Assembly (NCBI RefSeq): GCF_018139145.2
Contig: NC_059476.1
Location: 11,959,001-12,023,000 of the forward strand
Direction: 5' to 3'
DNA length: 64,000 bases
Source of the DNA: Gymnogyps californianus
Taxonomy: Eukaryota > Chordata > Aves > Accipitriformes > Cathartidae
Part shown: positions 52,201-63,627 of the stretch, one piece after another
Layout: the number at the start of each line of letters is the position of its first letter
Numbering within the stretch: position 1 is the stretch's first letter
Program-made: the position numbers and the translations under genes
Notes under the pieces: generated by a model
Told to the model about the DNA's origin: nothing
Database searches by the model: none
What the model saw: the letters and a program-made list of their open reading frames with translations, nothing else

Positions 52201-53537
52201 CTTTATTAGGCTGCACTGTGGGGCCCTAGTATGCAAGAAGCATTCTCCAGGGCTTATCAAAGATGCAATATAGTCTCCATAGCACTCGTTTTACTGCATG
52301 TGTATAGAGCAATGAGCCTAAAGGGGATGTGGTCTCAAAGCCAGGCTTCCAGCTGCTCCAGCAACATCGTTACCATCAAACCCCAGCACCCAAAAGAAAC
52401 GCCTGCTGCTCTCACCGCTGCCACCCATGCGGTTCTGTTCTTAGGGTAGTGGTCACTCCTAAAAGCTGGTCGCTCTGCCAGCTTCGCTACAGATAAATAA
52501 GTACAATTACCTCAGGGAATTTAAATTAAGAGCTGCATCTCTGTCTTACAGAGTTATATGCAACTCTGTCATGTTTAAGCTTGAAAAAGCATTTTTTTCT
52601 GCCTCCCTTGATGATTGTTATTTCTTAAGAGCAGGGGCTGGAGGTGGGGGGCGAATAATTATGTACTCCAAGTCTCCTCGAATTACTGAAATGTCTAACC
52701 CCAGATCTGGGGTCCATTTGTCACAAGTCACACCCTTGGACGGTCTCTGCCTTCTCCACTGGGAGTCAACCAGCAATCCCTCCTCCCACGCTGTGCTATT
52801 TGTACAGACTGCCAACTTGGAGGAAAAAGTAGATACAGAGCTGGTTTGCTTCTAGTGAGGTCCCCCTGGCATCCAGCTAAGAGGTGAGAAAACTAAATAT
52901 AACAAACTTAAAACTACAATTATTGTAGGGGAGCTTGCCAGAGCCGCTCTGAAGCTCCTAATGGTCTGTCGGGGATTTATGGATCAGCTGTGAAAATTTA
53001 CTCACAGCTAAAACTTGCCAATCAAGTCCTCGGCTTTGGAACACTGCTACCAACTTTCACATAATACAGCTTGAAATTATAGAAGCGCCAAAGCAAAACA
53101 GTAGGTTTTAATGCTTCAAAGGAGGACACACAAAAGAAAAATCTATCATACTAAACAGATCAATAAGAAATGTGTGGGGAGTCTCTCTTCTGTGTGTTTG
53201 TATCTTTGTGTAAAAGGGTCTTATATTCTACAGAGCAGGAGGAGATTACAAACACAGCAGTGCCAAGTACTGCCAAAATGCACAGCAAGAGACAGTGTGT
53301 TGTACAGAAAAGGCTACAAACGGCTGTCTTGCAGTTTACAGCAGATTCCCCCCATAAATTATGCCAGCAATCCAGAAAGTAATCTTAGTTGCTCATATTT
53401 TATGTCCTTGCCATATGGATTAGGATAAAATGGGATCTTCACAAAATTTATAAAAGCACCTTTGAATATAGGGGGAAATACCACAGAATTGTTTCTGTTA
53501 TTTTCAAGTTATTCCATTAAAAAACTGCAGCAAATGT

Positions 53538-53557
53538 AACAACAACAACAACAAAAA
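53538..53557. repeat. (AAC)n trinucleotide microsatellite
   Basis: About five AAC units running into six A. Short simple repeat. Confidence 0.8.
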
Positions 53558-54009
53558 ATCCTGAGAACACATGGAAAATAAAGCAAGAAGCCAGCTTACA
53601 TGAGAGATGTAAGACCGTGCCTTTTTTCTCCCAAATGCTCAGCACAAATGGGAAGACAGCAGCAATGGCCACCTGTAAGTGCAGCGCTGTGCAGAGGAGC
53701 TAACAGGCTCTTTGTAAACCCCTCTCCACCTCCGACTCCTCTACAAATCCCTATAGCTAGTGAGGCTTTAACACTTCAGAGTATTGGTTTTAAAACATGC
53801 CAGACCATTAATATGCTATTAAGAAGCACAAAGGAGTATGGATGCATACTCCTCCCTGCACAGCTCCATGCCCTCTTTTAAAAGAGAAGTTTCAATGCTG
53901 GAACACAAGGTAACTTTCTACTATTTTCTTTGGCTTCTACTGTGTTAGGTCTCTCCTATCAGCAATTACTGTTCTTAACATTTCTGTGCAGGATTCCTAG
54001 TGACCTGGC

Positions 54010-54032
54010 AAAAAAAAACAAAAACAAAAACA
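54010..54032. repeat. (CAAAAA)n hexanucleotide repeat
   Basis: An A run followed by two to three CAAAAA units. Confidence 0.75.
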
Positions 54033-57000
54033 AGCAGTAAATAGTCATGAAGCCTTGCAGACTTAGATGATAGGATCTGATCCTCTAAAGCTTTACACAC
54101 GTAAATAATCCTCATGTGTATGAATAAGGCTTTCCAAGATCAGTCTCATAATATATACAATATATCCAAAGAGGAATTTACGTCTTATTTACCACTGACA
54201 ACCAAACTGGCTTGGCCATCTAACATATTTATGTAATATATAAGACGTGTTGCTTTACTCTGCACAGACATACTTTAACCATGTAAACAAAATGACTAAA
54301 TCACTTCTAGCCCTTGCAAATTTCCATTTTACTCCTTTTTTTTTGGAAGGAAATTCAATCCTTTAATACTTTGCAATGCAGAAAACCTACAAAACCTAGG
54401 TTGAACAGTGACGATCCCTTGTCTTTTAGAAGTCTGATCTACCAAAGATACACTGATATGTGATTAACTTAAATTTTATTGTCAAATTCGAAGTAGCTAG
54501 TTAGCACTTTTTACTTCTCCAGGAGCTGGAAAAGAGAAGGTATGTTCAAATAATATCCAAAACAGTGCGGAAAATACAAGAGTTGACTTGGATTCAAGTA
54601 CCACAGAACTTTTATTTTTTTGTTTACACCACTTTACCTACGAACCTGTTTGCCCATGCTGCCAACAGAGGTATCTATAAACATCAATCCCAATCAACCA
54701 CTATTCTTCTGTATTACTTACAAACATGTTCACCTCTAGACACATCAATGACACTTTCCTAAGCATAATGCATGTCAGAGTAACCTGAGGCAAACCTCTT
54801 GGGCCATCTCAAACAGAGTCAACAGAAAGATGCCAGCAAAAGGGTAAGTCCTGCCTGTGCCATGAGGAGAAGCTGTTGCTACAGGATGGAATAGTGACCT
54901 TGAATGAAGCGGTAAATAAAGACAAGACCTCAATGTTTGGTTGTCGGTTGGCAGGACGGTGGAAAGCTGTAGGTGACCTCACAAGAATGTGCCATGAGTG
55001 GGGCACAAATGGATGGCGCAGAGCACATGGATAGCAGGGGTGTGAATGTTAAGATGTGTTAATGGAAGAGTTTGGAAGATAAGACGAGCCTAGGGCTGAA
55101 AAAAATCTTGCCCTAGTTTGCTAATATTTCTCTGTATGGTTTCAGGAGACAAGAGTCATCTCTTCTCCAAACCCCATCCTCAGTCTGAATCGTGCATAAT
55201 CTCTGACAAAGAATTTTATGTGGGGGAGCAGAGGAAATCTCTGACAATCTCTGGAGTGGCATCCAGGCTGCAAACCACGCAAACACACATAGCTATGCAC
55301 AGCTCTGCAGGGACTGGAGCAAACTTCTCTGTACCACAAGTTCATCTGCTCTCACTCTAGTTCCAGGCAGAGCAGAAAGCAGGGTGAAAAAGACATTATT
55401 AAAGCATTATACGGCATTTTGTTCTCAATAAGTATTTTATTTTACAGTTTTTTTAAAAAACTGAGGCCAAAAAGAGAACAATAAAAGTTGGTCAGTGTAA
55501 TGAACTGTACGTGTCATCAACCTAATAAAATTACTTAGCACATCTTCCCCTAAGAGGAGAACACGTTAATCAGCAGAGACAGAAATAATATTTCTTACTG
55601 CAGAAACAGACTGTGGTCAATTTACTGCTGCTTTTCAACTACACAATATGCAAAAGCCCACAGAAGAGTATTTGTTATTTGTAAGGGAAACATCAGCCAT
55701 CAAGCCACTTGTTGCAGAGGTACTTAAAGTCTGTTTTTTAAAACGAAGATTCAAATGTAAGTAAAAATGCAAGAGCAACTCCTGCACATTTCCAAAGAAG
55801 TGGCCCTAGCTCACAGACACCATCAACTCACACATCTCCCCCCCTCCAGGAAAAAAGCCACAACACATAAAACTGTAGCTTTTGACACTACCAAATTCAA
55901 GACATTTTACATGGCCTGAATTCTAATACTCTGCAGCCTACTGTACAGAAAAATCACAAGATTTATGGCAAGTTGAGGAAAGCTAAGACCAGATAACATC
56001 AGATGCTTCTGGTATCTCAAAAGCCAGGGAAGGGTCTAGGTGATCAGAAATCAGCCAGGGAGTTTGCTCATAACCTGCCCACAATACCATTTTCTCTGTC
56101 CATCCTGGCCAGCAGAAGACATTATTCAAGGGAACAGGAGTTAAACGCTTCCTTATTCTGTCCCTGTCTTTTCCTAGTAAAAAGTATATCCAGAAGCGAT
56201 GAGGCAGAATCTTCTCCCATCCCTCTTAAAGCAGTCACCATCAGTAACATTTCATCTAACACAGGCTTTAGAGTTAAAACCGTGCAGGAGATGGACTGCA
56301 CTTCACAACCAGTATAGCTACAGATTTGTATCACCCTCAGAGTCAGGCAGAGCTCATAGCATCTTTGGAGCCTTCTGCAAAGGCTGGTGAGACACCTGCA
56401 TGTCTTTAAACAACAGAGATGACGGAAGACAAATCTGAACAGCGTAATTTAGTGCAACAGCCACGCAGTGCAACTCCACTCCGGTCCTGCTCACTGCCAG
56501 TTCAGCTCATCTCCCAACACGGACATGCAGAAAACTAACAACAAATCCATCTTCCTTGTAGTTCCTCAGATGCACGAGATAAATACGCAGCTTATGGTAC
56601 AATTAATATCAGTTAAACTCACATTTCACAAGTTTACGTGCGCACACACACAAAAATGCAGTAAGCCTGCAACAAAATAATTGCCTGTGCACTCATAAAT
56701 ACTGATCCTTTAAGAAAACAAGCCTTTGCCCCCTTCCTGCAACAGAATACCCAATGCTTTTATTTGGCATGTTTTCTAAATAGGCAAGAGGCATTTGTAA
56801 AACGGGCTAGGCTTGAGTTGTCAGAACAGGACAGATATTAAACATTTCTAAAACCCAAAGGGTCAGGTTTTCTGGTTTCACTCAGTGTGTCAAGTGACAG
56901 CTTCACTGTGACGGGTCATTAGCGTGACAAAGAGAAAGCAGCTGGACGTAGAGGGGCAGAGGCTAACAGAGCGATTACATCCTTAAATCAACTATAAAAC

Positions 57001-57910
57001 GTTACAAAGGATGAAGGGGGGGAAAAAAGCGGGGAGTATATTCAGGGGAATAAAGTCAGTCTGATAAAGTGCCTAGCTGCAAACTAGATCAAAGTTCATT
57101 TAAATAAAAAAAATTAAGACAGCTTACTCTTCAGAAAAAGCAGATTCTATTTGAAGGAGTATTTTGAAGTGACTAAAATTATTATTTCATGCAAACGATC
57201 CATTTTTTACCCTCCTAAATAAATTTCTGCAGTCCTCTATAAAGTATATCTTTGAAGATCTAGTTCCTCCCATTTTGACAGCCCCCAGAAAGGATCAGGA
57301 CTAAAAGGTATTGAGGTCTGTACCCATCTCCATTTTCCTTTCCTCCAAATGGGGTCAGAAAGATTTTAGCATCATCACCACAGCATAGCAGTAGCTCAGC
57401 AGGTCACACGTAACTACTCAGGGTTAGGTGCACGCAACTTGGAATGGACAAGGGCTGAATTAAGAGGAAAACCAAAAGAACACATTTCCCAGTCTTCCCA
57501 TTGATGGGAACAGTAGTATTAAATTTCCAATAAAAGAGCAACATCCAGGCAACTCGGTTTCAGTAAAAAGGACTCCATTGCCACGTGTTGTGGTCCAAAA
57601 ACCACTTACTACATTGCTTCTTATAAAGTACATATTATTTAACTTCTTACTAAAGTTGATATCACTGCTGTTATCTCTCTCTCCACTAAAATATGTGAAA
57701 GAATTTTGACATTTCTGGGCAACTAAGAATTCATTGATAACTGATAATACAAGCCAGATTACATGGAGATGTTTGCATGCAAGGCATTCCTTCTAAATGC
57801 TTTTTTCTGACCCCTTTCCACTTTGTACCTCTGTGCTCTCTCTTCAAGCCTTAAATTCAATTTTATTGTGCTTTTTTCCCCATAAACTGTTAGGTTTTAA
57901 ATGAGAGTTT

Positions 57911-57966
57911 AAAAAAAAAAAAAAACAAACAGGAAAAAAACCCAAACAAACACAAACACAAAAAAT
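57911..57966. repeat. A-rich low-complexity stretch (AAAC-type)
   Basis: A run of about fifteen A followed by CAAAC and CACAAACAC motifs and another A run; more than 75 percent A by eye. No recognisable retroposon body lies next to it. Confidence 0.85.
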
Positions 57967-58982
57967 TTCAAGACAAAGAAACCCATGCTTTCAGTCATTT
58001 TTGTTTAAAACAGAGAACATCCATATGATTGATTAATCTTTAAGCTTTGGGTCACGCCTGATATACAGGAAGGGTCATTGGTTTCCATCAAAAAATAAAT
58101 TAAAAAAAAAAAAGGTATTTTAAATGAGAAATGTTAAGGAAACGTTAAGAGAAAAGAGAAATTTTAATTACCTGGCTTGAAGGTAATTATCATCGCTGAT
58201 GCCACTTTTTGTAAGCAACTAAACTTAAAAGTGCAGCACCCCCCAGGTGTCCCTGTCCCTGCCCCCCCCACGCACACACACATTTGGTACACACAGTTTA
58301 AGTCCTGATTTCACTGTCAGGTGAGGTCTAAGAAGACTCTCAATAATTACACAGCAAGGAGCCAGACAGTTCCAAGAAAACTGAGGTTCCCTCGCTGTGT
58401 GTTTCATAACATGCAGAGACGATGAATGGGAAACACAAGGAGGAGTTTAATACCGCGGGTTTAGTTCCCACATTCTCTGGCGAGTCCCACAGCACGCAGT
58501 CTGCTTTTTCAGCTCCTGTCCCTTGTTTTGGTAAAGCTTCTCAGCTAGGACAGCAACAGCACCTTCTGTTTTGTTTTCATCTCCATTCAGGGCCGTTACA
58601 GTTCTTACAACACAAACTCCATGAGTTTTCAGGGCTCTGTCGGGTAGGGAAGCAACTCAGGTTTTGGAGATGTACTTTAAAAGGCAAATAAATATGGAAA
58701 GCCTGGATCAGTAACAGTAAGAAGAGAAACAGTAAAACCAGTGTTTCTCCTAATGCCCCCTTGTTAAATATCAGTTTAGCCTTTGCCATATACGCCAAAC
58801 TATTTGCCATGACTAATGTATATAATGGGAGTACATTTCATATTTTATCTCTCCTGAGAGACCTTGAGTTGGGGGAAAAAAAGAAAGAAAAAAGAAAAAG
58901 AAAATCCCACACTTTACACAACATAAATGCACAAGGAAGCGAATCAAAAAGCATATGCTTAACATAACAGGTTTAAGTTTTT

Positions 58983-59000
58983 AAAAAAAAAAAAAAAAAA
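58983..59000. repeat. Poly-A run (18 A)
   Basis: Uninterrupted A run on the plus strand, about 80 bases downstream of another A/G-rich stretch (58,876-58,904, AAAGAAAGAAAAAAG-like). Low-complexity sequence only. Confidence 0.88.
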
Positions 59001-59675
59001 GTTGGAGGTTGTTTTTCCCAACAAGTTTCCTCCTCGCTGCTATAGGAAATAAAGGACTCAAAGCATTCAGCACCAGCCTGCTTACTCCTGTCTGCCCCCA
59101 GAACTGGCACAAACTGATGACGACTCAGGCGCAGATGTTGGAAATTCCATCTTCCTTCCAGAGGAGCTCAAAATCTCCAGGGCACAACCCCTTAGGAAAA
59201 AAAACATTATCTTTCGTTTTCCCCCCATTGTTTTAAGACATCTTTATTCAATTTGTAAAACAAACGTATACTCTTATATCAACACAGGGAGTTAAAAACT
59301 GCTCCATTTCCACTAGATAGATATTACCCATGACAAATTATTAGAATCGAAAGCATGCAACCAGCCATTAAAACATACAAAGAGATTGCATTTCAGTACA
59401 ATTAGGTCTCCTATAATTATGGAGCTTACTTGCGGCATGTTTTAAGCGACAACTCTCACAGAAAGCACTCTTCATACAACATCTTTATAGCTAGCCCACA
59501 GCCACCGCTCGGTCCCTTCTCTCAGTTATTTCCAGCTAGTTGCTCCATCAGACTGCAAAGAATCACACACCTGGAATTATTAACAGGAGTCTCCCCTCTC
59601 TCATGCTGCTTAGGCACTCCAGTCAATCTAACAGCAGGTGCTAAAATTTGTCACACACGGAGCTGCCATCTAAAA

Positions 59676-59695
59676 ATTACATTTTGCAATGTAAT
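59676..59695. repeat. 8-bp inverted repeat with 4-bp loop
   Basis: ATTACATT-TTGC-AATGTAAT forms a perfect small hairpin. It is followed by two copies of CAAATTATAAACAAA (starting about 59,698 and 59,718), so the local sequence is unusually structured for AT-rich intron. Confidence 0.75.
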
Positions 59696-61866
59696 TGCAA
59701 ATTATAAACAAAACTTCCAAATTATAAACAAACATTTTCTCATAAGAGCAGACTTACCGAAACAGGGGAAAAAAACCCCAAACCAGCAGTTCCAAAAATG
59801 CATTGAAACCTTTCTGTGCTAAACAGGTGCTTGAGGTCGTTTCAGAGATTTCCCATATGTGTTTCACTTACTGGTACTACAGACCCTACCCTGCATTTCC
59901 ACTCCTTCCACACAATCGCAGTAGAAACCAGTTATGAACACTGACCAACACCATTACAACTGTCCTCCTTCTTCTCAGTCTTCTGCTTTATTTCATATGC
60001 AAGCGTTTTGTAAGTCATCCTCCGTAGTGTGTAAATTCAGGTTTCCCTTCCCCACCAGCTTTTCGTTCTCAGCTCTACAACTTAAGGGCTTTGACTGCAA
60101 TAAGGCTTTTACTTTTGGAAAATAAGAAGTATTTTCCCATCAAACATCACAACAACCTACATAGATAGAAAGCTTTAACTGCTCTGTAAATCTTACGATT
60201 GGACCTTTATTATCAACTGAAATGACGTTGTCACTCGGGGGAAAAATACAACATGTGCACAACATATTTCAATTTATATCCTATTGTATTCAGGTACTAT
60301 CAGCAAGGAGTTTCAAACTGGGGATTCAGTTATATTTTAATATTAAAATTACATTATAAATGTTAAAGCAGAGAGGCATTTAAAGAATATGGTACATGCT
60401 ACCTGCGTTGCATGAGTTCAGCCAATGTTCTACCAAAAACATTTCAGATCTCCAGTTTCGCTAAATTTTAATCCTTGTTCAATGCTCAGTGTTCACAGTG
60501 AAAGTTTACCAGCTGCCCATGTAGGAAGTCATTTTTTAAAACTATATTGGTCTTCACCTAACATTTGTAAAAATTTCAAACAAAAGTACTGGGGGGAAGA
60601 AAGAAGGAATCCAGAGAGCTTGTTAAGTTTAAATGGTATAATGAAAAATAGAAGTGTTGAAGCAGGGAGATCCAATTAAACGCCACGCAATATTCTGACC
60701 TACACAGCTCTGAATTAGCATTCTGCGACTGCACACTTGTTTACTGCAGCTCGCAAAGCGAAAAGACGGCAATTGTTAAAAAAATAAAGTCAAGAAAATC
60801 AAAATGCTCGGGAAAAGAGGTCAATGTTTTCTTTCCTAGTAATGAAACCGCGACTTCATTTTGTAGAAGAATCGCTGCTTTCCTTTCCATCCTATTTTGC
60901 CAGTCATAATACCTGTTCTAGCATATTAGAAATAAATTCAGAAGAGCAATTTAAGATATTCCGCAACATCTCCCTTCCTAACAATCACTGAATATCCAAT
61001 TCAGATTATAAAACACCAAGTTATTATCAGTAAAGCAAAATATATTTTGCCTTCATTTCCAATTAAATGCACGGTGGAGATTTATTACTTATCAGGTAAA
61101 CACAGAGGCGCGCAACCAAATTATGCCGCATGGTTACAAAACCGTACGATCAAGTTGCAGGACCTTAGATGGAGACGTTCGACATTTGCCATTCTGCGTT
61201 ACATTACCATGACAAAGAACGGTCAGAACACAGCACCTCGCTCAAATCTTTCCATTAAAGATAGGCTCGAAAGGAAACCATTTCAGGTTTTGCTACCTGT
61301 GATTTCCTAGCAGGCACAGCCAGCAAAAACGCGATGCCTTTGTACGTAACATGCGCCGCATCAGAAATACAATCATGAAGCAGTCTCGACAGCTTCACCT
61401 ATCTGATTTGCAATACACATCCACATAAAGTCTTGATAAATGTGAAAAAATAAGGGCCATCTTTAGAGACCGTAGTTTAAAATTTAAGACTGATTTTGAG
61501 TACGTGTAAATTACCTTCTGGTTGCACAATTATTCATATGTAGCACTGCAGCTGCTCAACGGACTTAGGAAGCGACCATTAATGTTTTGGTTTCAATGCA
61601 AACTCCCAAATCTATATTTCCAATTAGGAATAAAAATGTGGGTAACAAGAACCATTAACGTTTTAACGATTAAGTTACAAAACATGATTTAAAAGCAAAC
61701 AGACAAAAAAAACCCTAAGTATCAAGAAATTTATGGGCAACACTCCACAGCAACTTTAAAAGTCCAGTTTCGTACATATTTATAAAAGATAACACGATTC
61801 CCAACTTAAAATAACGTTCATACTCTAAGTTTGCTGTAACGTTAAAGCGTATGTGCACATACATAT

Positions 61867-62118
61867 TTATATACGTGTACGTATTTCGCAAATGCAAGAG
61901 AGAGGATTGAAATCATTTCCTCCATTAGTTACATTGTTGGGTTTTGTTGCCAAACTGATAAAGGAGATGCCTAAGCCAGCACCTTTCACAAAGGGGTTGT
62001 TGCAGGAAAGCAGCGCGAGCCCAGCGGCGAGGCCGCCGCAGCTCAACAGTGCTTTGTCATACTCGCGCTTTGCTGGACGGCCGACCACAGGCTCAGTCCA
62101 GTTGGTGGCCTGGGACAT
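61867..62118 (-). other. Small ATG open reading frame (83 codons) in the CpG shoulder, unknown
   Basis: On the minus strand an ATG at 62118 with G at -3 opens an 83-residue frame beginning MSQATNWTEPVVGRP. Residues about 24-39 form a short hydrophobic stretch (ALLSCGGLAAGLALLS) that resembles part of a membrane helix. The frame is on the same strand as the probable first exon and about 1 kb downstream of it, that is, inside its presumed first intron. I do not recognise the protein. It may be an alternative first exon, a small retrogene remnant or a chance frame; chance is the safest reading without conservation data. Confidence 0.25.
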
Positions 62119-62190
62119 AACGTCAAAAGCGTTTCTCAACCTACGCCGCTGCGCAGCGCCCAGCGTCCCGCTTGCCAACTGAAGCAGCAA
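61990..62190. promoter_or_regulatory. CpG-rich shoulder next to the main CpG island
   Basis: About 200 bases with many CpG sites (for example gcagcgcgag, ggcgaggccgccgc, tacgccgctgcgcagcgccc) separated from the main island by about 400 bases of ordinary sequence. On the minus strand it overlaps the start of an 83-codon ATG open frame. It could be an alternative promoter or first exon of the minus-strand gene, or simply the island's shore. Confidence 0.5.
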
Positions 62191-63131
62191 ATCTTAAAGT
62201 AATAGAAGGCAATTCTAACGGCTCCGTAACAGGGCGTTCGTTAGTAGATTCGCTGCTCTGTTAAAAGCCCCTCTTTCAACACGTTACAACTTGGGAAAAA
62301 TCAGATACAGTGCACGCAACTATCTTGAATCAGCACAGATCAACTTATGTGTTACTCATGCTTCACGTGCTAACTACAGAGCATTCAGTTTGTCTTCAAG
62401 CTTCTCATTTAGCCAGAAAAGTATCATCGCTCGCACCACTGCATCTGTGTAACAAAAGTACTTTCTCCCTGTCTTTCCGGATGGAAAACGAAACAGCAAA
62501 ATGCCATTCGCATCGCTGCCCTCACTAATAAGCCCTCCACGCATGCACAGGTTACTTTTTCTGTGACAGTTTTGCAGAGATGCGATCGCTTCTGGCACAA
62601 CGCGAGCCCCCTCGCCCCAGGCCTGGCGAGGAGGCGCCTCAGCCCGCAAGCAGAGGAGCGGCCGCGGGGCACGGCGGGCTCCGGCACACACCGGCACACG
62701 GCACCGACCGCGGGAAGGCGAAGAAAAGTTTCCCGACCCAGCTCCCGGGCGGTGCGGACCCCCGCCCGGAGGAGACGCGGTGCCGGGGCGAGCCCTCGGA
62801 AAACCGACACGAGCGGCTTCCCGGGCAGACAGCTTCTGCCGGGAAGCGGGACCGGCGCCGGTCTCTAAGGGGATACGTGCCCCGCATCAGCGGGGACGGC
62901 CCCGCCGCCACCCGCACGGCCGCCGCACCGGGCGGCGGAGGCGAGGCTCAGCCCCGCGGGGCCACCGCTCGGGCAGGGCAGGGCAGGGCCGGGCCGGTGC
63001 CGGGCCGACCCTCCGCCCGCCCGGCTGTCAGTCTGGGCGCGGGGGAGGGAAGGGGGGCACCGCCGCCGGGGAGGGAGAGCGACCCGCGCCTGCCCGCCCT
63101 CCCGGCGCGGCCCGGCGGAACGCGGGGCGGC

Positions 63132-63137
63132 TCTTAC
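63132..63137 (-). other. Splice donor (5' splice site) of the probable first exon
   Basis: On the minus strand the exon-intron junction reads CACAA|GTAAGAGCC. GTAAGA matches the vertebrate donor consensus GTRAGT at five of six positions. The last exon base is A rather than the usual G, which slightly weakens the site. It is the best donor I could find downstream of the ATG in this frame, and reading through it meets an in-frame TAA within two codons, so splicing is needed for any longer protein. Confidence 0.6.
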
Positions 63138-63265
63138 TTGTGGAGGAGCTGGGGCAGGCTGGGCGGCGGCGGCGGCATCCCTCGGCCGGGGCCCCGGCTG
63201 GGGGCCCCGCTGCGGGCATCGCTCTCCGGCGGGTCAGCGCCGCGGGGGGCCGGGGCCTGGCTCAT
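63138..63265 (-). CDS. Probable first coding exon of an unidentified protein-coding gene (5' partial CDS)
   Basis: On the minus strand an ATG at 63265 sits in good Kozak context (GCTGCCATGA, purine at -3) and opens 42 complete codons plus two bases, ending at 63138 just before the donor GTAAGA. The peptide begins MSQAPAPRGADPP and ends in a five-proline run followed by SLPQLLH. It is rich in Pro, Ala, Gly and Arg, with no recognisable domain, signal peptide or membrane segment, as expected for a disordered N-terminus. An in-frame ATG 18 bases upstream (63283) would add MVLAAA, but it has C at -3, so I prefer the downstream start. Leaving the exon with two bases of a split codon, the next exon must lie left of this window or be unrecognised within it. 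The position inside a CpG island supports a real promoter-proximal exon. The family was not recognised. The alternative is that this is a chance open frame in GC-rich DNA; the donor and Kozak context argue against that but do not exclude it. Confidence 0.6.
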
Positions 63266-63340
63266 GGCAGCGGCAAGGACCATGCGGGGAGGCCCCTGCG
63301 GCGGGAGGCGCGGGTGGCCGCGCAGCCCTCCGCTGCGGCG

Positions 63341-63388
63341 GCGGGAGGGAGGAAGGGAGGGAGAGAGGGAAAGAGGGAGGGAGGGGGC
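63341..63388. repeat. Purine-rich GGGA/GAGGGA tract in the promoter region
   Basis: The plus strand carries almost only G and A for about 48 bases, in repeated GGGAGGGAGG and GAGAGGGA motifs; the minus strand is correspondingly pyrimidine-only. There are several runs of three or more G, so the tract could form a G-quadruplex or triplex. It lies in the presumed 5' UTR or core promoter. Confidence 0.8.
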
Positions 63389-63421
63389 AGAGGACCGGCC
63401 CTGGAGGCAACCGCGCTCCCC

Positions 63422-63447
63422 CCGCCGCCGCCGCCGCCCCCCCCCCC
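63422..63447. repeat. (CCG)n triplet repeat with C run
   Basis: Five consecutive CCG units are followed by a run of about 11 C. On the minus strand this reads (CGG)n and lies in the presumed 5' UTR about 150-180 bases upstream of the ATG, a place where CGG repeats are known to vary in vertebrate genes. Confidence 0.8.
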
Positions 63448-63593
63448 GCCGGGCTGGCGACGGCGGGACAGGCAGCCCCCTGCGGCTGAGCCCGCCCTGC
63501 GGGAGGGCTGCCGCTACCGGCCGGGGGCGGCCGGCGCCGCACGGGAGCCTCAGCGGCGCTGGCGGGGCCGGAGGGGCGGGCGGCGCCCCAGAC

Positions 63594-63627
63594 CGGCCCG
63601 GCCCGGCCCGGCCCGGCCCCCCCCCCC
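63594..63627. repeat. (CGGCC)n short tandem repeat followed by a C run
   Basis: About five tandem copies of the 5-bp unit CGGCC run directly into a stretch of about 12 C residues. The tract lies in the presumed 5' UTR or promoter of the minus-strand gene. It is prone to length polymorphism and to assembly error. Confidence 0.85.

Larger units (their letters stand above)
43761..61866. other. Non-coding, intron-like or intergenic sequence
   Basis: AT-rich sequence with scattered simple repeats and hairpins. A long stop-free plus-strand stretch (47,829-48,524) starts at GTG and has no recognisable domain. No exon, RNA gene or further transposon family was identified with confidence. Confidence 0.58.

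Noticed and set aside
1..61866. Endogenous retrovirus or mitochondrial DNA insertion
   Set aside because: No LTR pair, primer-binding site, gag/pol/env-like protein or mitochondrial rRNA/protein segment was recognised; the only reverse-transcriptase signal is the CR1 LINE.
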